Source of the DNA: Plasmopara viticola
Lineage: Eukaryota; Oomycota; Peronosporomycetes; Peronosporales; Peronosporaceae
Direction: 5' to 3'
Length of the DNA stretch: 64,000 bases
Assembly: GCA_001695595.3 (NCBI GenBank)
Contig: MBPM02000012.1
Span: 930,001-994,000, forward strand
The notes below the pieces were generated by a model. It was not told the origin of the DNA. It worked only from the letters and a program-made list of their open reading frames with translations, and made no database searches. Positions 1 to 10,190 of the stretch are shown here, piece after piece. Each line of letters starts with the position of its first letter. Position 1 is the first letter of the stretch. The position numbers were made by a program, and so were the translations under genes.

Positions 1-1984
1 AATTGATTAATGTGGTACTTGCGAATGACAATCGGGTGCGGGACAGGCAAGAGGCCGACCATGGTCGTGGTCTTTAGAAACGCGAGCATGGCGTCTTCGT
101 CGAGACTCCCGCCCGCTTTCCGACACGCGTCTTCGAGTTGCGGGACCAAAAATTGGAGCAAGCGCAACGTCGTCGTCAACGGCAATTTCTTCTTCCACGC
201 CGCCAACCACTCGATCGTGGGCACAAACGCCGCGCGGGTGTCGCTCGTGGCGTCCCGAACGGGCGGCAAGTCCAAGTTCTGGAGTTGATAGAACACCGTC
301 TTGTTTTGCAAGATCGCATACACGACGTGGTGGTTCCCGTCGTATTGGTACTGAATCAAATTGTCAAACGTTTCGAGGAGGAAAAAGACCAAGTGATGGT
401 TCGCTTCATTGTCAAAGAGGTACCGCGGCTGGGCAAAGAGTTTGAACAGGCGCAAGAGCCGGACGGCCGCGACCATGTGGAGGTTCTTGCAGTACGGCGA
501 CACGTTGCAAATGATGGTCAGGAAACAATTGTAGACGGAATTGAGCTTTTCGTAGCCCGTGACGATGATTTTGTGGAGACAGACGAGCAAGAGGTCGGCG
601 TGGTTGCCAGAGAACGGGGGCAAGTCCAACGGGAGGTGCGTCGTGAACGGACGGTTGAGGTTCACGCCAAAGTCGCGCTCGCCACTGAGCAAGAGCAAGA
701 TAAAGGTACAAATGTGGATCATGCCCACTTTCGCGGGCTCCTGGCGCCCTTCGTACATGAGGAACAAGAGCGGCACGACCAATTCGTTCCCGTCGACGTG
801 ATGGAGCACGTAGGCCAAGAACGCGGCGTTTTCGTCCAATAATTCCACAGCAGCACGAGCAATTCTTGGTGGCACTTGATCTGCTTGATGGAGTTGGGCA
901 ACAACGTGCTCATGGCTTGGTGGTAATTGTTCAATAACCGGGACAAGCCGGTGAACACGAGCTGGAAATCGTCGGGGCGAGCGAGCGACGTGAGCAACGA
1001 GCGGTACACATTGGGTACACTGGTCCCCTCGCCGGCGGTCCCAGTGGCCGTGGTCTGTCCAAAGTCCAAGAGCACGAGCAGCACTTGGAGCGAGAGGTCG
1101 ACGAGGACTTCGCGGTCGTCCGAGACGATCGAGCCGGCGTACGGGACGCCCCACCCCACGGGATCGTACGAGACGACAATGTTCAGCAACGAATAAAAGA
1201 GGGTGGGGGCAAAGGGACAGTCGCGTGCCGTCGCGGCTTCGAGGAAGCGATCGTTCCATTGATGGCACGTCTCGGCCGTTTGGTACAAGATGCTTGAAAA
1301 GCACGTCAAGAGCAGTGCCAAGACCTCTTTTCGGTTCCGATCGTAGCTAGCCGCGTTGATGACGCTGGCATCGGGGTACATGACCCCCGCGTGCCACAAT
1401 AACGATGGGTACACGAACGTACCCGTTGCGGGATTTTGACCACTACGAGTGGTACTCCGTCGCTCTTCGCCGTACCCCTTGTACGCATGGATCGAGACGG
1501 TGAACTCGGGGAGGAACAAGAGGCCCATGATCGCGTGGATCATCTGCTTGGCAAGGGGATCCGTCCCACTCGGTTCGTCCTTGGGCTCGTCGTCTTCGTC
1601 GCCAGATTTCAAACTTTCGTCGTCGTCGACCCGCCAGAAAAGGGCTTCGACAAATTCGTCCCCCCCCTCTTCAAGAATAAACGGTACCACGCGGGTCAAC
1701 ACACGCACACAATTCAGCGCTTGCTGGTAATACTTGGGCACGGGCGTGTCGACGATCTGGACAATCTGCGACACGGCTTGCTTGAGCAACGTCCCGAGGT
1801 TCGCGGGCTGTTGATGCCGGAGCATCCGAACATCGTCGGGCTGGATGAGGGTAAAGATCTCTTCGGCCACGGTGGGGATCCGCCAGAGTTTGTCCCAGAA
1901 CTCGAGGTTTTTGCTGCTGATGACTTCATTATTGAGCTTGTACACGCTCTCGCGGAACTTGCTCTTGCTGTCACTATTGCCCAT
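1..1984 (-). CDS. HID1: HID1-family protein, 3' end cut by window edge, one frameshift
   Basis: HID1 proteins are peripheral membrane proteins of the Golgi/trans-Golgi involved in secretory sorting (family knowledge). The ATG is at 1984 and the N-terminus begins MGNSDSKSKFRESV, followed by the family pattern PANLGTLLKQAV and LNCVRVLTRVVPFI. Around codon 382 the frame breaks. Upstream reads CHQELLVLLWNY, and the next minus-strand frame continues with FILLLLSGERDFGVNL, HADLLLVCLHKIIVTG, NHHLVFFLLETFDNLIQYQ and VGLLPVPHPIVIRKY, all in the order of animal HID1. The break is one missing A in an A-run at 838-839. With it restored, the frame stays open to position 1 and must continue off the left edge. 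About 660 of an expected ~790 codons are visible. No intron is seen. It is divergent from the PITP gene across a repeat-filled spacer. Family assignment is firm; whether the frameshift is real is open. Confidence 0.9.
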
Positions 1985-2039
1985 GGGGGAAAGGAGCTCA
2001 CGTTATGGCTGAACGGAGGGGAGAGGACGGTACATGTTG

Positions 2040-2199
2040 TTAAGTTCGAAAGGGCGGTCCGAAAAGTACGCATTAAGTTCGAGAGGGCGAACCGAAAAGT
2101 ACGCATTAAGTTCGAGAGGGCGATCTGAAAAGTAAGCGTTAAGTACGAACGGGCGAGCGCCTCAAGTCCGAAAGATCGATTGGCAAAGTAAGCGTTAAG
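2040..2199. repeat. 33-bp tandem repeat array in a divergent promoter region
   Basis: Units start at 2040, 2073 and 2106 with exact 33-bp spacing and the shape TTAAGTTCGA-GAGGGCG-n-GAAAAGTA-GC. A shortened unit lies at 2139-2161, a diverged full unit at 2162-2194, and a partial TTAAG at 2195. The array sits between the start codons of HID1 (1984, minus) and PITP (2262, plus). It could hold repeated regulatory sites, but that is inference. Confidence 0.85.
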
Positions 2200-2261
2200 T
2201 CGCGCTACGGCTTCCGCAAGCGCTTCTTGTTCATCGACTGCTCTTTAGATTGCAAGCAAAG

Positions 2262-3361
2262 ATGGTCCTGATCCACGAGTTTCGCGTCCCATTGCACATG
2301 AGTGTCGAGGAGTTTCAGATTGCCCAGCTCTTTATGGTCGTGAAGGCGAGTGAACAATTGACGGGTGATGGGGAAGGCGTCGAGATCCTCGTGAACGAGC
2401 CGTACGACAATACCGACGGTCAATTGGGCGTCTCGAGCATCTCGGGCTGGACCATTCCGCGGAACAAGGGTCAGTATACGAAAAAGCACTACTACTGCAA
2501 GTCCAAGATCCCGAGCTTTGTCTCTGCATTGTACGGTCGTATCATCCGCCACGCAATCGAATCTATGTCGTCACTCATGGTTCCATTGCGCTCTTGCTGC
2601 GTAGCTGCCCCGACGATAGCATGGTCTTGATAGAAGAAGCGTGGAACGCGTACCCTCACTGTGTCACCGTCATTGTCAACGGGTACTTGGCCAAGAACAA
2701 GTTTTACATCTCGATCGAATCCATGCACAAGGCCGATCGAGGCGAGTCCGAGAACGTGCTGCAACTCACAAAGAAGGAGCTCAGTCAGCGCAAAGTTGAA
2801 ATGTACCGCACTTGCAATGCTTGATGAGAGGAATATGATCAAATGGAGATTTGCGTGTAGATTGGACATTGCCGAGAAGATGGCCAAGCAGACATTGAAG
2901 GAAGAGGGGGATCCAGCTACGGTAAGTACCATCGCATGGGCACTTTAAATGAGAAAAGAGTCATTGTCGAAGTGTATGCTTTTGTTATGTAGTACAAGTC
3001 CGTGAAAACGTCACGTGGACCACTTACAAAAGGCTGGATCAAGAAAGTGGACCCGATTATGACGTGTTACAAAGTAGTCCGCATTAATTTTGATTACTGG
3101 GGGGTACAGAGCAAGGTACCCTCATGTCGCTGGCACCTTATTGAAAAAAAGACCCACTTTTTGCAACCCGTGTGTGTGTACCCTTTTTAGGCCGAAAAGC
3201 TCATTCGTGAGCACCAACGTCAATTGTTCCACGATACGCTTCGCCAAGCGCAGTGTCAAACGGATAAATGGTACGGGCTGACGATGGACGACATTCGACG
3301 TCTAGAGGCCGAAGTCGTGGCAAAACTCGAAGCCAAGCGCCTCACTCATGCAAAAGGGTAA
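2262..3361 (+). CDS. class I phosphatidylinositol transfer protein, five exons
   Basis: PITPs move phosphatidylinositol and phosphatidylcholine between membranes and support phosphoinositide signalling (family knowledge). Proposed exons are 2262-2530, 2605-2802, 2861-2921, 2993-3115 and 3191-3361. All four introns are GT-AG, of 74, 58, 71 and 75 bp. The joined frame is open for 273 residues, close to the ~270 of animal PITP-alpha/beta. Diagnostic stretches are MVLIHEFRVPLHMSVEE, GEGVEILVNEPYDN, KGQYTKKHYYCKSKIPSF, EEAWNAYPHC, SRGPLTKGWI, YWGVQSK and the C-terminal WYGLTMDDIRRLEAE. The true ATG at 2262 follows an in-frame TTG at 2250 that I do not use. Exon 1 contains an insert relative to the animal proteins (DGQLGVSSISGWTIPR). 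It converges on the PDZ/coiled-coil gene, with 113 bp between the two stops. Confidence 0.93.
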
Positions 3362-3474
3362 AAAACCGAAAGGACCCACCAAGTTACATTAAGGCCCCAA
3401 ATCGCGATCTTCAAGTTCTTTATTTGGGGAATAAAATAGGTTCATGTTTGCAAAACAAGGCGCTGTCACTACGG

Positions 3475-6400
3475 TCACTCTTTCACCAAGGACCTCCGAA
3501 ACGCTGCAATGCCATCCGTCAACTCGGCATCCTCCTCTTCGTCTTCCTCCTCTCCGTCTTCCTCCTCTTCACTCTCCAGCCCATTCACAATACTCCCGCG
3601 CGTCTCAGGATCCACTTCATGCAGACGCAACGCAAGCGCAGTGTTAATGCGTTTCACAGCGTCCACTTGATCCCTCGATTCTTTCACCAAATCCTGCAGC
3701 TCGTGCACTTGACCTTGCAGCTCGACAACTTGAGCTCCCAGACGTTTCGAAGACCCGCCATCAGTCTCGCCACTTTCGACCACCTTTTTCAATTGCACTA
3801 CTTCATCGGCGAGTCGCTTGGCCTCGGCTTTACTTGCAGCAGCGTCCGTTTCGAGCGTCCGACACGCTGTCAAGTACGTCACGAGATCATCCAGTGGCCG
3901 ATTCTCGTTCGCTGCCAGTACTTTGCGAACGTCTTTTGAAAGCTCCAACGCCTTGGCACGATACATATTCCGTTCCGTCGTCAACTTCACGTGCGCCTCG
4001 TGTAGCTCTTCGAGTCGAAGCTTTTGAGCTGCGAGCTGCTGCTCCACGTCCTCTGCCCTCCTTCTACCAATTGATCCAGGCCACGCATCCCAATCCCCCG
4101 TCGCACTCTCCGTTTGACTCGCGCGATCGTGCGTCTCAGACGCACACTTCGTAGCCTCACGAAGCACTTGGCACTCTTTTCGACACTCGACATGACGTTG
4201 CTCTTCAGCTTGCAACTTCAATCGCAACGCGCTCATCTCACGAACGTACGCGCTGCACTGTTCGGGCATCTTTTCCAACTGACGCAATTTTCGTTGCTGC
4301 AGCTCAATGCGATTGTCTTTGACTTCAAGTGACGCCGTCATTTGCTTCTTCTCCTGGTCAGCGGCTTTCAAGCAAACCGCCACGGACGCAAGTTTCTCTC
4401 GAAGCATCAGAATCTCTCTCTCCTGCGCTGCCACGCGACCTTCGAGAAAGCCACTATCATCTACAACGCCATTGCTACGCCTTCCAACTCCTTCGACTCC
4501 GGAGGCCATGGCCGGACGCGACAAAGGAGCGGCTAAATTCTTACCTACCACCCTTTTCTCCTTTACAAACTCTCCCGTATCTTCAGGTTCTAAGCCAAGT
4601 AAATCACTTAGCCGAGCACTGGAATCAGAATGAAACGATCGCTCCTTCTCTAATCGAAACCTTTCAGTCCATGATACTGAAGTCGCTTCCAACCCTTTCG
4701 TCGGGGTCATGGACGGCGACTCGGCACTCCTCGCTGTCTCCCCACACGTTCCAACTGGTGACGTCACGTCCGACTTCATTCCACCCTCCACCGCTGGCAA
4801 TGATGCGACGCCAGTGAACGCTGGATCCATATAAAGCATTCGTTCGTCCCTTTGCGCTTCGTCTTCTTGTTCCCCACTCAAAACACGCGCTCGCATTCTA
4901 CGAATCAACAGCGTCAGAATGTCCCGATTCTGTCGATTTTGCGCCACGAGGAAAAAGCACGAAAGTGACTGGAATGGCGTCTGCTGCTGCTGCACATCAC
5001 ACACGTCCCCTTGTCGATGTCCTAGAAACCCACCAAACTCTTGAACTTTCAGTGTAAATCGCAATTGATCGGTCGGATCGAGCAAGACTTGCAGAAACGG
5101 GCTATACCCTGCCTTCACCACCACGCCTCCTTCTTCTTCCGTCTCGGAAATCTTGACCAAACTCACGGCCTCGGCCGAGATTTTCAGCTGAAAACTATCG
5201 TGTTCGTTGCTTGCGAGTGTTGCAGAGAACGAGCCGGCATTGGCTTCGAGTAACACTTCGACAGTGTCGCCCACCACGGGATCAAGGACCAACGCACTCG
5301 ACAGTTCGACAATGCGTTTTAACGGCGGAAACCGAAGACTTTCGCACTGCAAGCAAAGGATTGCACCGACATCGTCGACGGATGGAAAGTACGGACATTG
5401 CGTCACGCCTTGGATGCGCCGAATCTCCGTCTCGACCGGTGTTTTTCGAAACCACGTGAGTGCAAATTCCTTCCGATCATCGTCCAAGATGCCCACAAAG
5501 CGCCCTCCTGTCGTCACTGCAACAATTGGCGTGGAATGGAGCACGTCGCCAGTCCCAGTCGTCGCGCTCTTGCCATGACGTCGTCCCGTGAAATTCTTGT
5601 GTGGTTTCAAAGCCAAATCGTGCATCCAGCCCTTGACAATGTTCACATCGTCTTCGGGTCGTCCAGGTTTCGTCCCCATGATGCGAAACAAATTCTTCTT
5701 CACGTGCTCGGTCCCCACTTTGCTCAATGAAAACCCAAATTTTCCTCCATTGGACTCCAAAACGGGTCCAGAAGGTGCCATTTCAAGCGGCAACGCGCCG
5801 CCACTCGTCTTTTGATCAAAAGAACCCCCTCTTGTCAGCTGATGGAGTCTTGTGCCCCATCCAATACTATTGGACGGAGAGAGCAAAGGCACGGAGCCAC
5901 TCGATGGTTGATTACTGCCACTCTTGACTCGCTCGTCCTCGTCGCGATGCATCCCAATGCATTGGAACGTCAACGTTAAGGGAAACGTTGCCATCTTGGC
6001 CGCTGCAATGATGTCACTAAAGATCATTTGCGTCACGTTGAGACCATTGATCATCACGAGTTCATCTCCCGGCGACACTTGTTGCGACGCTTCGGTATCG
6101 CCCATCGTTCCATCCCGTTTACGTCGAAATCCCTTGACTCGAGCTCCGGTACCATCTTCTCTTGAATACAAATCTACATAGAGGGGACCTGGTGTCGGGT
6201 ACACAATGTCAACCATTGCCATGGTACCTCGGGGGGCTTTGAGCCCCGCCATGTCGACCATGCCCGTCACTAGATGCCCTCCGAGAGCCATAGACTGACT
6301 TGGTGTAATGGTACCCACTCCTGGTCGTGATGGACAAGATGAGACGTCTTGACGTGTAAGAGCGGACTCAGAGTGGGCAGGACTCGCCACATACGCGACT

Positions 6401-6756
6401 GCAGGAGCTACTGGAGTAGTCAGGGGCGAGAAATCAGCGCTTGCATGTGCTCTTCTCAAATTGCTCTCGGATCGTGTACGTCGTGGAGCATCCCAATCAT
6501 CGTGAAGCGACGTCTTGGATCCGCTTGTGATTGGAGTGCGGACTGGGACTGTCGTGGACGTTGCAGCAAGTGATTGAGCTTTTGGACGGTGCATGGTCTC
6601 TGGAAAACACGTCTCTCGAGGCGCTTCAAAGGGTGAAAGGGGCGGAATCTCGACATTGATTGACAGTTTCGCATGCTGTGGTATACGTGGGTCTTTCTCC
6701 AAGTCGTGAGGGTCGGAACACGTCGAATCAGCGTCGAAAGACCCGTCGTGCGCCAT
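3475..6756 (-). CDS. large PDZ-like and coiled-coil protein, oomycete type, function unknown
   Basis: Single open frame of 1093 codons from the ATG at 6756 (MAHDGSFDADS). The frame extends 12 codons further only by using GTG. The N-terminal ~185 residues are Ser/Pro/Thr-rich and probably disordered. Residues about 187-265 look like a PDZ domain: strand VDIVYPTPGPLYVDL, then VSPGDELVMINGLNV, then a helix and PLTLTF. Residues about 490-610 form a beta-rich segment I cannot name. From about 750 to the end there is long heptad coiled coil (for example MLREKLASVAVCLKAADQEKK), and the tail is extremely acidic, with repeated Glu/Asp. No catalytic motif is visible. A scaffold or trafficking role would fit a PDZ plus coiled-coil layout but is inference. 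The gene is intron-free as read and uses GC-richer codons than the flanking desert. Confidence 0.8.
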   Translation of the reverse strand: MAHDGSFDADSTCSDPHDLEKDPRIPQHAKLSINVEIPPLSPFEAPRETCFPETMHRPKAQSLAATSTTVPVRTPITSGSKTSLHDDWDAPRRTRSESNLRRAHASADFSPLTTPVAPAVAYVASPAHSESALTRQDVSSCPSRPGVGTITPSQSMALGGHLVTGMVDMAGLKAPRGTMAMVDIVYPTPGPLYVDLYSREDGTGARVKGFRRKRDGTMGDTEASQQVSPGDELVMINGLNVTQMIFSDIIAAAKMATFPLTLTFQCIGMHRDEDERVKSGSNQPSSGSVPLLSPSNSIGWGTRLHQLTRGGSFDQKTSGGALPLEMAPSGPVLESNGGKFGFSLSKVGTEHVKKNLFRIMGTKPGRPEDDVNIVKGWMHDLALKPHKNFTGRRHGKSATTGTGDVLHSTPIVAVTTGGRFVGILDDDRKEFALTWFRKTPVETEIRRIQGVTQCPYFPSVDDVGAILCLQCESLRFPPLKRIVELSSALVLDPVVGDTVEVLLEANAGSFSATLASNEHDSFQLKISAEAVSLVKISETEEEGGVVVKAGYSPFLQVLLDPTDQLRFTLKVQEFGGFLGHRQGDVCDVQQQQTPFQSLSCFFLVAQNRQNRDILTLLIRRMRARVLSGEQEDEAQRDERMLYMDPAFTGVASLPAVEGGMKSDVTSPVGTCGETARSAESPSMTPTKGLEATSVSWTERFRLEKERSFHSDSSARLSDLLGLEPEDTGEFVKEKRVVGKNLAAPLSRPAMASGVEGVGRRSNGVVDDSGFLEGRVAAQEREILMLREKLASVAVCLKAADQEKKQMTASLEVKDNRIELQQRKLRQLEKMPEQCSAYVREMSALRLKLQAEEQRHVECRKECQVLREATKCASETHDRASQTESATGDWDAWPGSIGRRRAEDVEQQLAAQKLRLEELHEAHVKLTTERNMYRAKALELSKDVRKVLAANENRPLDDLVTYLTACRTLETDAAASKAEAKRLADEVVQLKKVVESGETDGGSSKRLGAQVVELQGQVHELQDLVKESRDQVDAVKRINTALALRLHEVDPETRGSIVNGLESEEEEDGEEEDEEEDAELTDGIAAFRRSLVKE

Positions 6757-7009
6757 GGCGAGCAAGGAAGATGCAAAAAGCCGAAAAAACACTAGCGGGT
6801 ATTAGCATATTTGCTTATATTAATATGCATATATTAATAGTACTCGACGATCGGTGCAAACACGATTTAGAGGTGTCGCTACTTCATTGTACAATATTAT
6901 TTATATCTGCTGAAATTGCGATAGTTAATACAGTCATATATCAAAGTTTAGTGGCAAAAGGAGAACAATATGGTCTTTTCACATAATTAAGGCTTTAATG
7001 TTGAAATCT

Positions 7010-7341
7010 GTAATGTAATGTAATGTATTACGTTATCGCGTTGCCAAGTTATGCACGTGCTAGGCTCAGTCTGGCTAGTCCACGGCATAGAGTGGTGTTC
7101 GCATACGTCGGGTCTTGTCCGGCGGGCAGTGCAGCCAGCACCGAGGTCGTGAGGGACTTCCATTTTTTTTTTTTGCTCTGACTTGGTAAGAGCCTAGGTG
7201 GTCTGGTGCTGTAGACCGTCGCGTCGAGGGTGAGACTCGTTAGAGACCTGCAGATGCCCGAGAGCACCTGCCCGAGGCGCGCGAGCATTTAGCCCTCGCG
7301 CTTGGAAGGAGGGCGTCACCCCAACCTTATCCGAGAGAGAA
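7010..7341 (-). mobile_element. short LINE-derived element, copy 1, with target duplication
   Basis: A 332-bp element bounded by the 10-bp direct repeat GTTGAAATCT (7000-7009 and 7342-7351). On the minus strand it begins near GTTGGGGTGACGCCCTCC and ends in a repeated ATTACA tail. Both ends match the larger LINE copy at 44316-45410. Inside, the 5' leader is joined to a small piece that encodes WALTKSEL in the larger copy, and then directly to the 3' end. It has no coding capacity and is probably a non-autonomous deletion derivative. A T-run at about 7162-7174 marks the internal junction. Confidence 0.85.
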
Positions 7342-7351
7342 GTTGAAATCT

Positions 7352-9779
7352 TTCTACATTAATAAAAAAAAAATCATGTATACGAAGACCATAGGTAAGA
7401 CCAAAACTGGATCAAGTTTTAGACTACAATTTATTGCACTTGTCAATCTCCGAATAGAGTTTGGTCGTTTTTCGAAAAGTGTAGATTTCTCAATACGTTC
7501 TTGTGCAGGGAGCCATGTCTTCTCGTCCCGCCTGGTAGCACGTAAAGTCAACCCTGCGTCCATGTGAAAAAGTTATCAACTGAAACCTTGCAAAGGGTTT
7601 CATCCATCGAACGCGCAACTTGCTCGGCTCGAAAAGCTAGCACGTATGGGCCTGAGAAGGGGCTTTATTCCCTCTTGCTTAAGCGGCTGGAACGCGTCAT
7701 GGGGTTCGAGATCTAATAGCAAAGTCGATGCCCATAGACTAAGGCAGCACAGACTCAGGTAGCCTATGCGGTAGCACCTACTGTGGAGTCCAAGCAGGTC
7801 GAGCTTACGGTTTTTTGAGTCTATCATTCTGTTTCGAGGGAAAAGAGATGGCCTTTTGATTTTATTTGCCTCAGGCGGTGCGATATTCTATTGTACATAC
7901 GGCAACTACTTTCAAGCGTAAATACCCCCTGCCAAGCTAAGCTACACTACAGCTATACAAGACTCTTTCGCCATGTAATGTCGAAGTTATTGATGCCTTT
8001 CAGCTGTGCGATGCTTAATAAACATTGTGATGACGACCGTGCTTGTGCTTCTTAATGTACTATTCGTTAGGCTTCTCGATTGGTGATACTTTTGGCTTTT
8101 CAATCAAGTGAAAAAGTCGACAAAAACGACTCTATGAAAGAATTCATTTTTAGCATGTATCTCGTGGAAGCTGCGCTTACAGGTATGCGTAACAAGGGTG
8201 TTTTTAGAAGTCATCTCTTGTACAATTCTGGTCGTATTTTTTACACGTAAGAAAGGATTTTCTGCCATAGCGGCTTCTCCGATTTGGGAAACGTTTCTTT
8301 AAAATTTGTATAGCCGAAAGTACCTTTTGCTTTGTCGTGACTTCTATTGACATAAATATGATAGGAATACATTGCTTTTGAGAATCTAACAGAACATGCA
8401 TGATAAAGTTAGAAAAACGGAGACAAACGACTATCCTAAAGAAAGTGCAATTCGACACACCGGCTGCAGAATTCTTTTTCTTTGAATTATGACGACACAA
8501 GAGCCTCTCATCATCTCATTGCTGCAAGCATAAGCTGACAAAGGTATCACTCCACGTCGCGAGTTGATGAGTGTTCTTTGGAAGTAGGTACTTGTTCGCA
8601 ATTGCTCGGTAGGATTTGCATTTTCGATGCAACAAAAGTTGTATACCCACACTTTTACCGAGTCATACAGTCTTTGCACAGAGAAGGTGTGCTAAGATCC
8701 TTCGGTGAACGACCATTCTCTTTCTCCAGTTTATAAGAGGCCTATGTGTGGCCAGTTTAAAAATTGATTTACCGAATACAATCTAAGACAATTTCGACCT
8801 GTCTGTAATCTTTTTGATTGCGATATATTCAACTTTGTCGTATCAGCCATATCAATACCTATTTCGATATCCTTCAAACTACCTTTCGGTATATATACTA
8901 TTAGGTGCAACATGAGTTTGAAGTGCTTAGTCTATTTCATTCTGACGAAATTTTATACTTTATTCCAATTGAAACGGCCAGGCAAAAACCCAGACTTCAA
9001 AGTTCGCAATGTCCCTGGAAAATGTTTCGACCCGGATTGTCTTTGTTGATGAAATTGCATTATTTAGGACGAAGGAGACAAAAACGAGGTAAGAAATCGA
9101 CAGCCCAAACCACATTACACGGGAGAATTCAATGGCCAAAAGTCACCAAGGCACGGGCGATGGTCTTTTTAACGTGTCTAATGGAGTGTACAGGGTACAA
9201 GCACATTTTACCGTCCCGTGAGAGGAAAATTTACTCTTCGAACGAAGCAACAGACGAGAAAAAGTTCTATAAGAAAGAGTGGAACTTCCGGGTAGATCTT
9301 ACCCGGTCGATATAGAGAATTGCGTCGAGCGGAACGCGTATCTGCTTCAGGTGGCAAAAAAGCTGCACAGAAACGTGGCGTGTACAAAAGAAGCTTTGTT
9401 TAAACTGAGGCATTGTTTTGAGGCAACCTCAAAACGGCTATGCGCGTGCTTTTGGCACCCATTGAATTCCACTTAAGGTATTTGTTAGGCATAAATGGCG
9501 AACAGTAAATTGTTCACCAGCAGCGTCAAATGTATCTTTGCACCGGAGAAACCTTAAGTCCTTGGACGCTTTGTAAGCAGCCACGGGATTCAAGCAGATT
9601 TATAAAGAGTTGGAGCTGTTTTGACTTTGCTAATGCCAAGTTCCAATAGGAAGTTTAGACTAGCCTAGCTAGGAGTACAAATCTGATTACGTCTTTTCCA
9701 CGAAGTCTTCGTCCGGTGTTCAGACAAACAACAATGAGTCAATCAGCATCACAATCTTTAATTATCAAAAGAAGCCATC
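7352..9779. other. AT-rich intergenic stretch without a recognised gene
   Basis: I see only short scattered open frames. The two largest are at 8905-9315 (+, 136 codons) and 8431-8679 (-, 82 codons). Neither shows a motif I recognise, and both use AT-rich codons unlike the flanking genes. They may be decayed transposon sequence, since a gypsy RNase H relic follows immediately. Confidence 0.5.
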
Positions 9780-10190
9780 AGGAAACACTTTTAAATTTCT
9801 TTAATGACACAAAGCGGTTCGATGCCGTTTGCGATACATTAGTCTATGCCATCGGCTGCGCGTTGCTGCAGTTTAGGACGACGGACACGAGCTAGTCCGT
9901 TCAGATGGCTGAGGGCTGCCTAACAGAACCAATTTGCTTTTGACATGGCGGAAGTTGCCATTTGGTACACAATGGAAAACTTTAGAGAGAATATTCTGAG
10001 CTATAAGCTCGTGGTCGTCGATTTAGACCTTACGACCTTGACGTCGGTGATAAATAAAACCTACTCGTTCTATAGAATGACAAGGTGGCTTAAGAGAATT
10101 ATGCAAATCGTATAATTTCAAGCCTTAATTCAATATACATGCCCAATCTGCTTTTGCTTAGACCAGATAGCGGACTGGGCCACATGAGTT
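9780..10190 (+). pseudogene. Ty3/gypsy polyprotein relic, RNase H region
   Basis: Broken translations follow the order of a gypsy RNase H. LVYAIGCALLQF corresponds to the usual TDAS-x-AIGAVLxQ strand. AEVAIWYTMENFR is in the place of KELLAIVxALxxFR. LVVVDLDLTTLTSVIN is in the place of the TDHxxL segment, and FYRMTRWLKRI matches the SQRMARWL block. Stops and frame changes separate these pieces. It is dead and lacks recognisable LTRs. The call rests on motif order and spacing, not on any long identical stretch. Confidence 0.55.

Noticed and set aside
138..842. 234-codon plus-strand frame
   Set aside because: Antisense shadow of the HID1 gene. Charged low-complexity text with no motif.
6757..6792. 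Upstream extension of the PDZ-like gene giving MFFRLFASSLLA, which looks like a signal peptide
   Set aside because: The extension starts with GTG. The first ATG is at 6756, so the hydrophobic stretch is probably untranslated leader.
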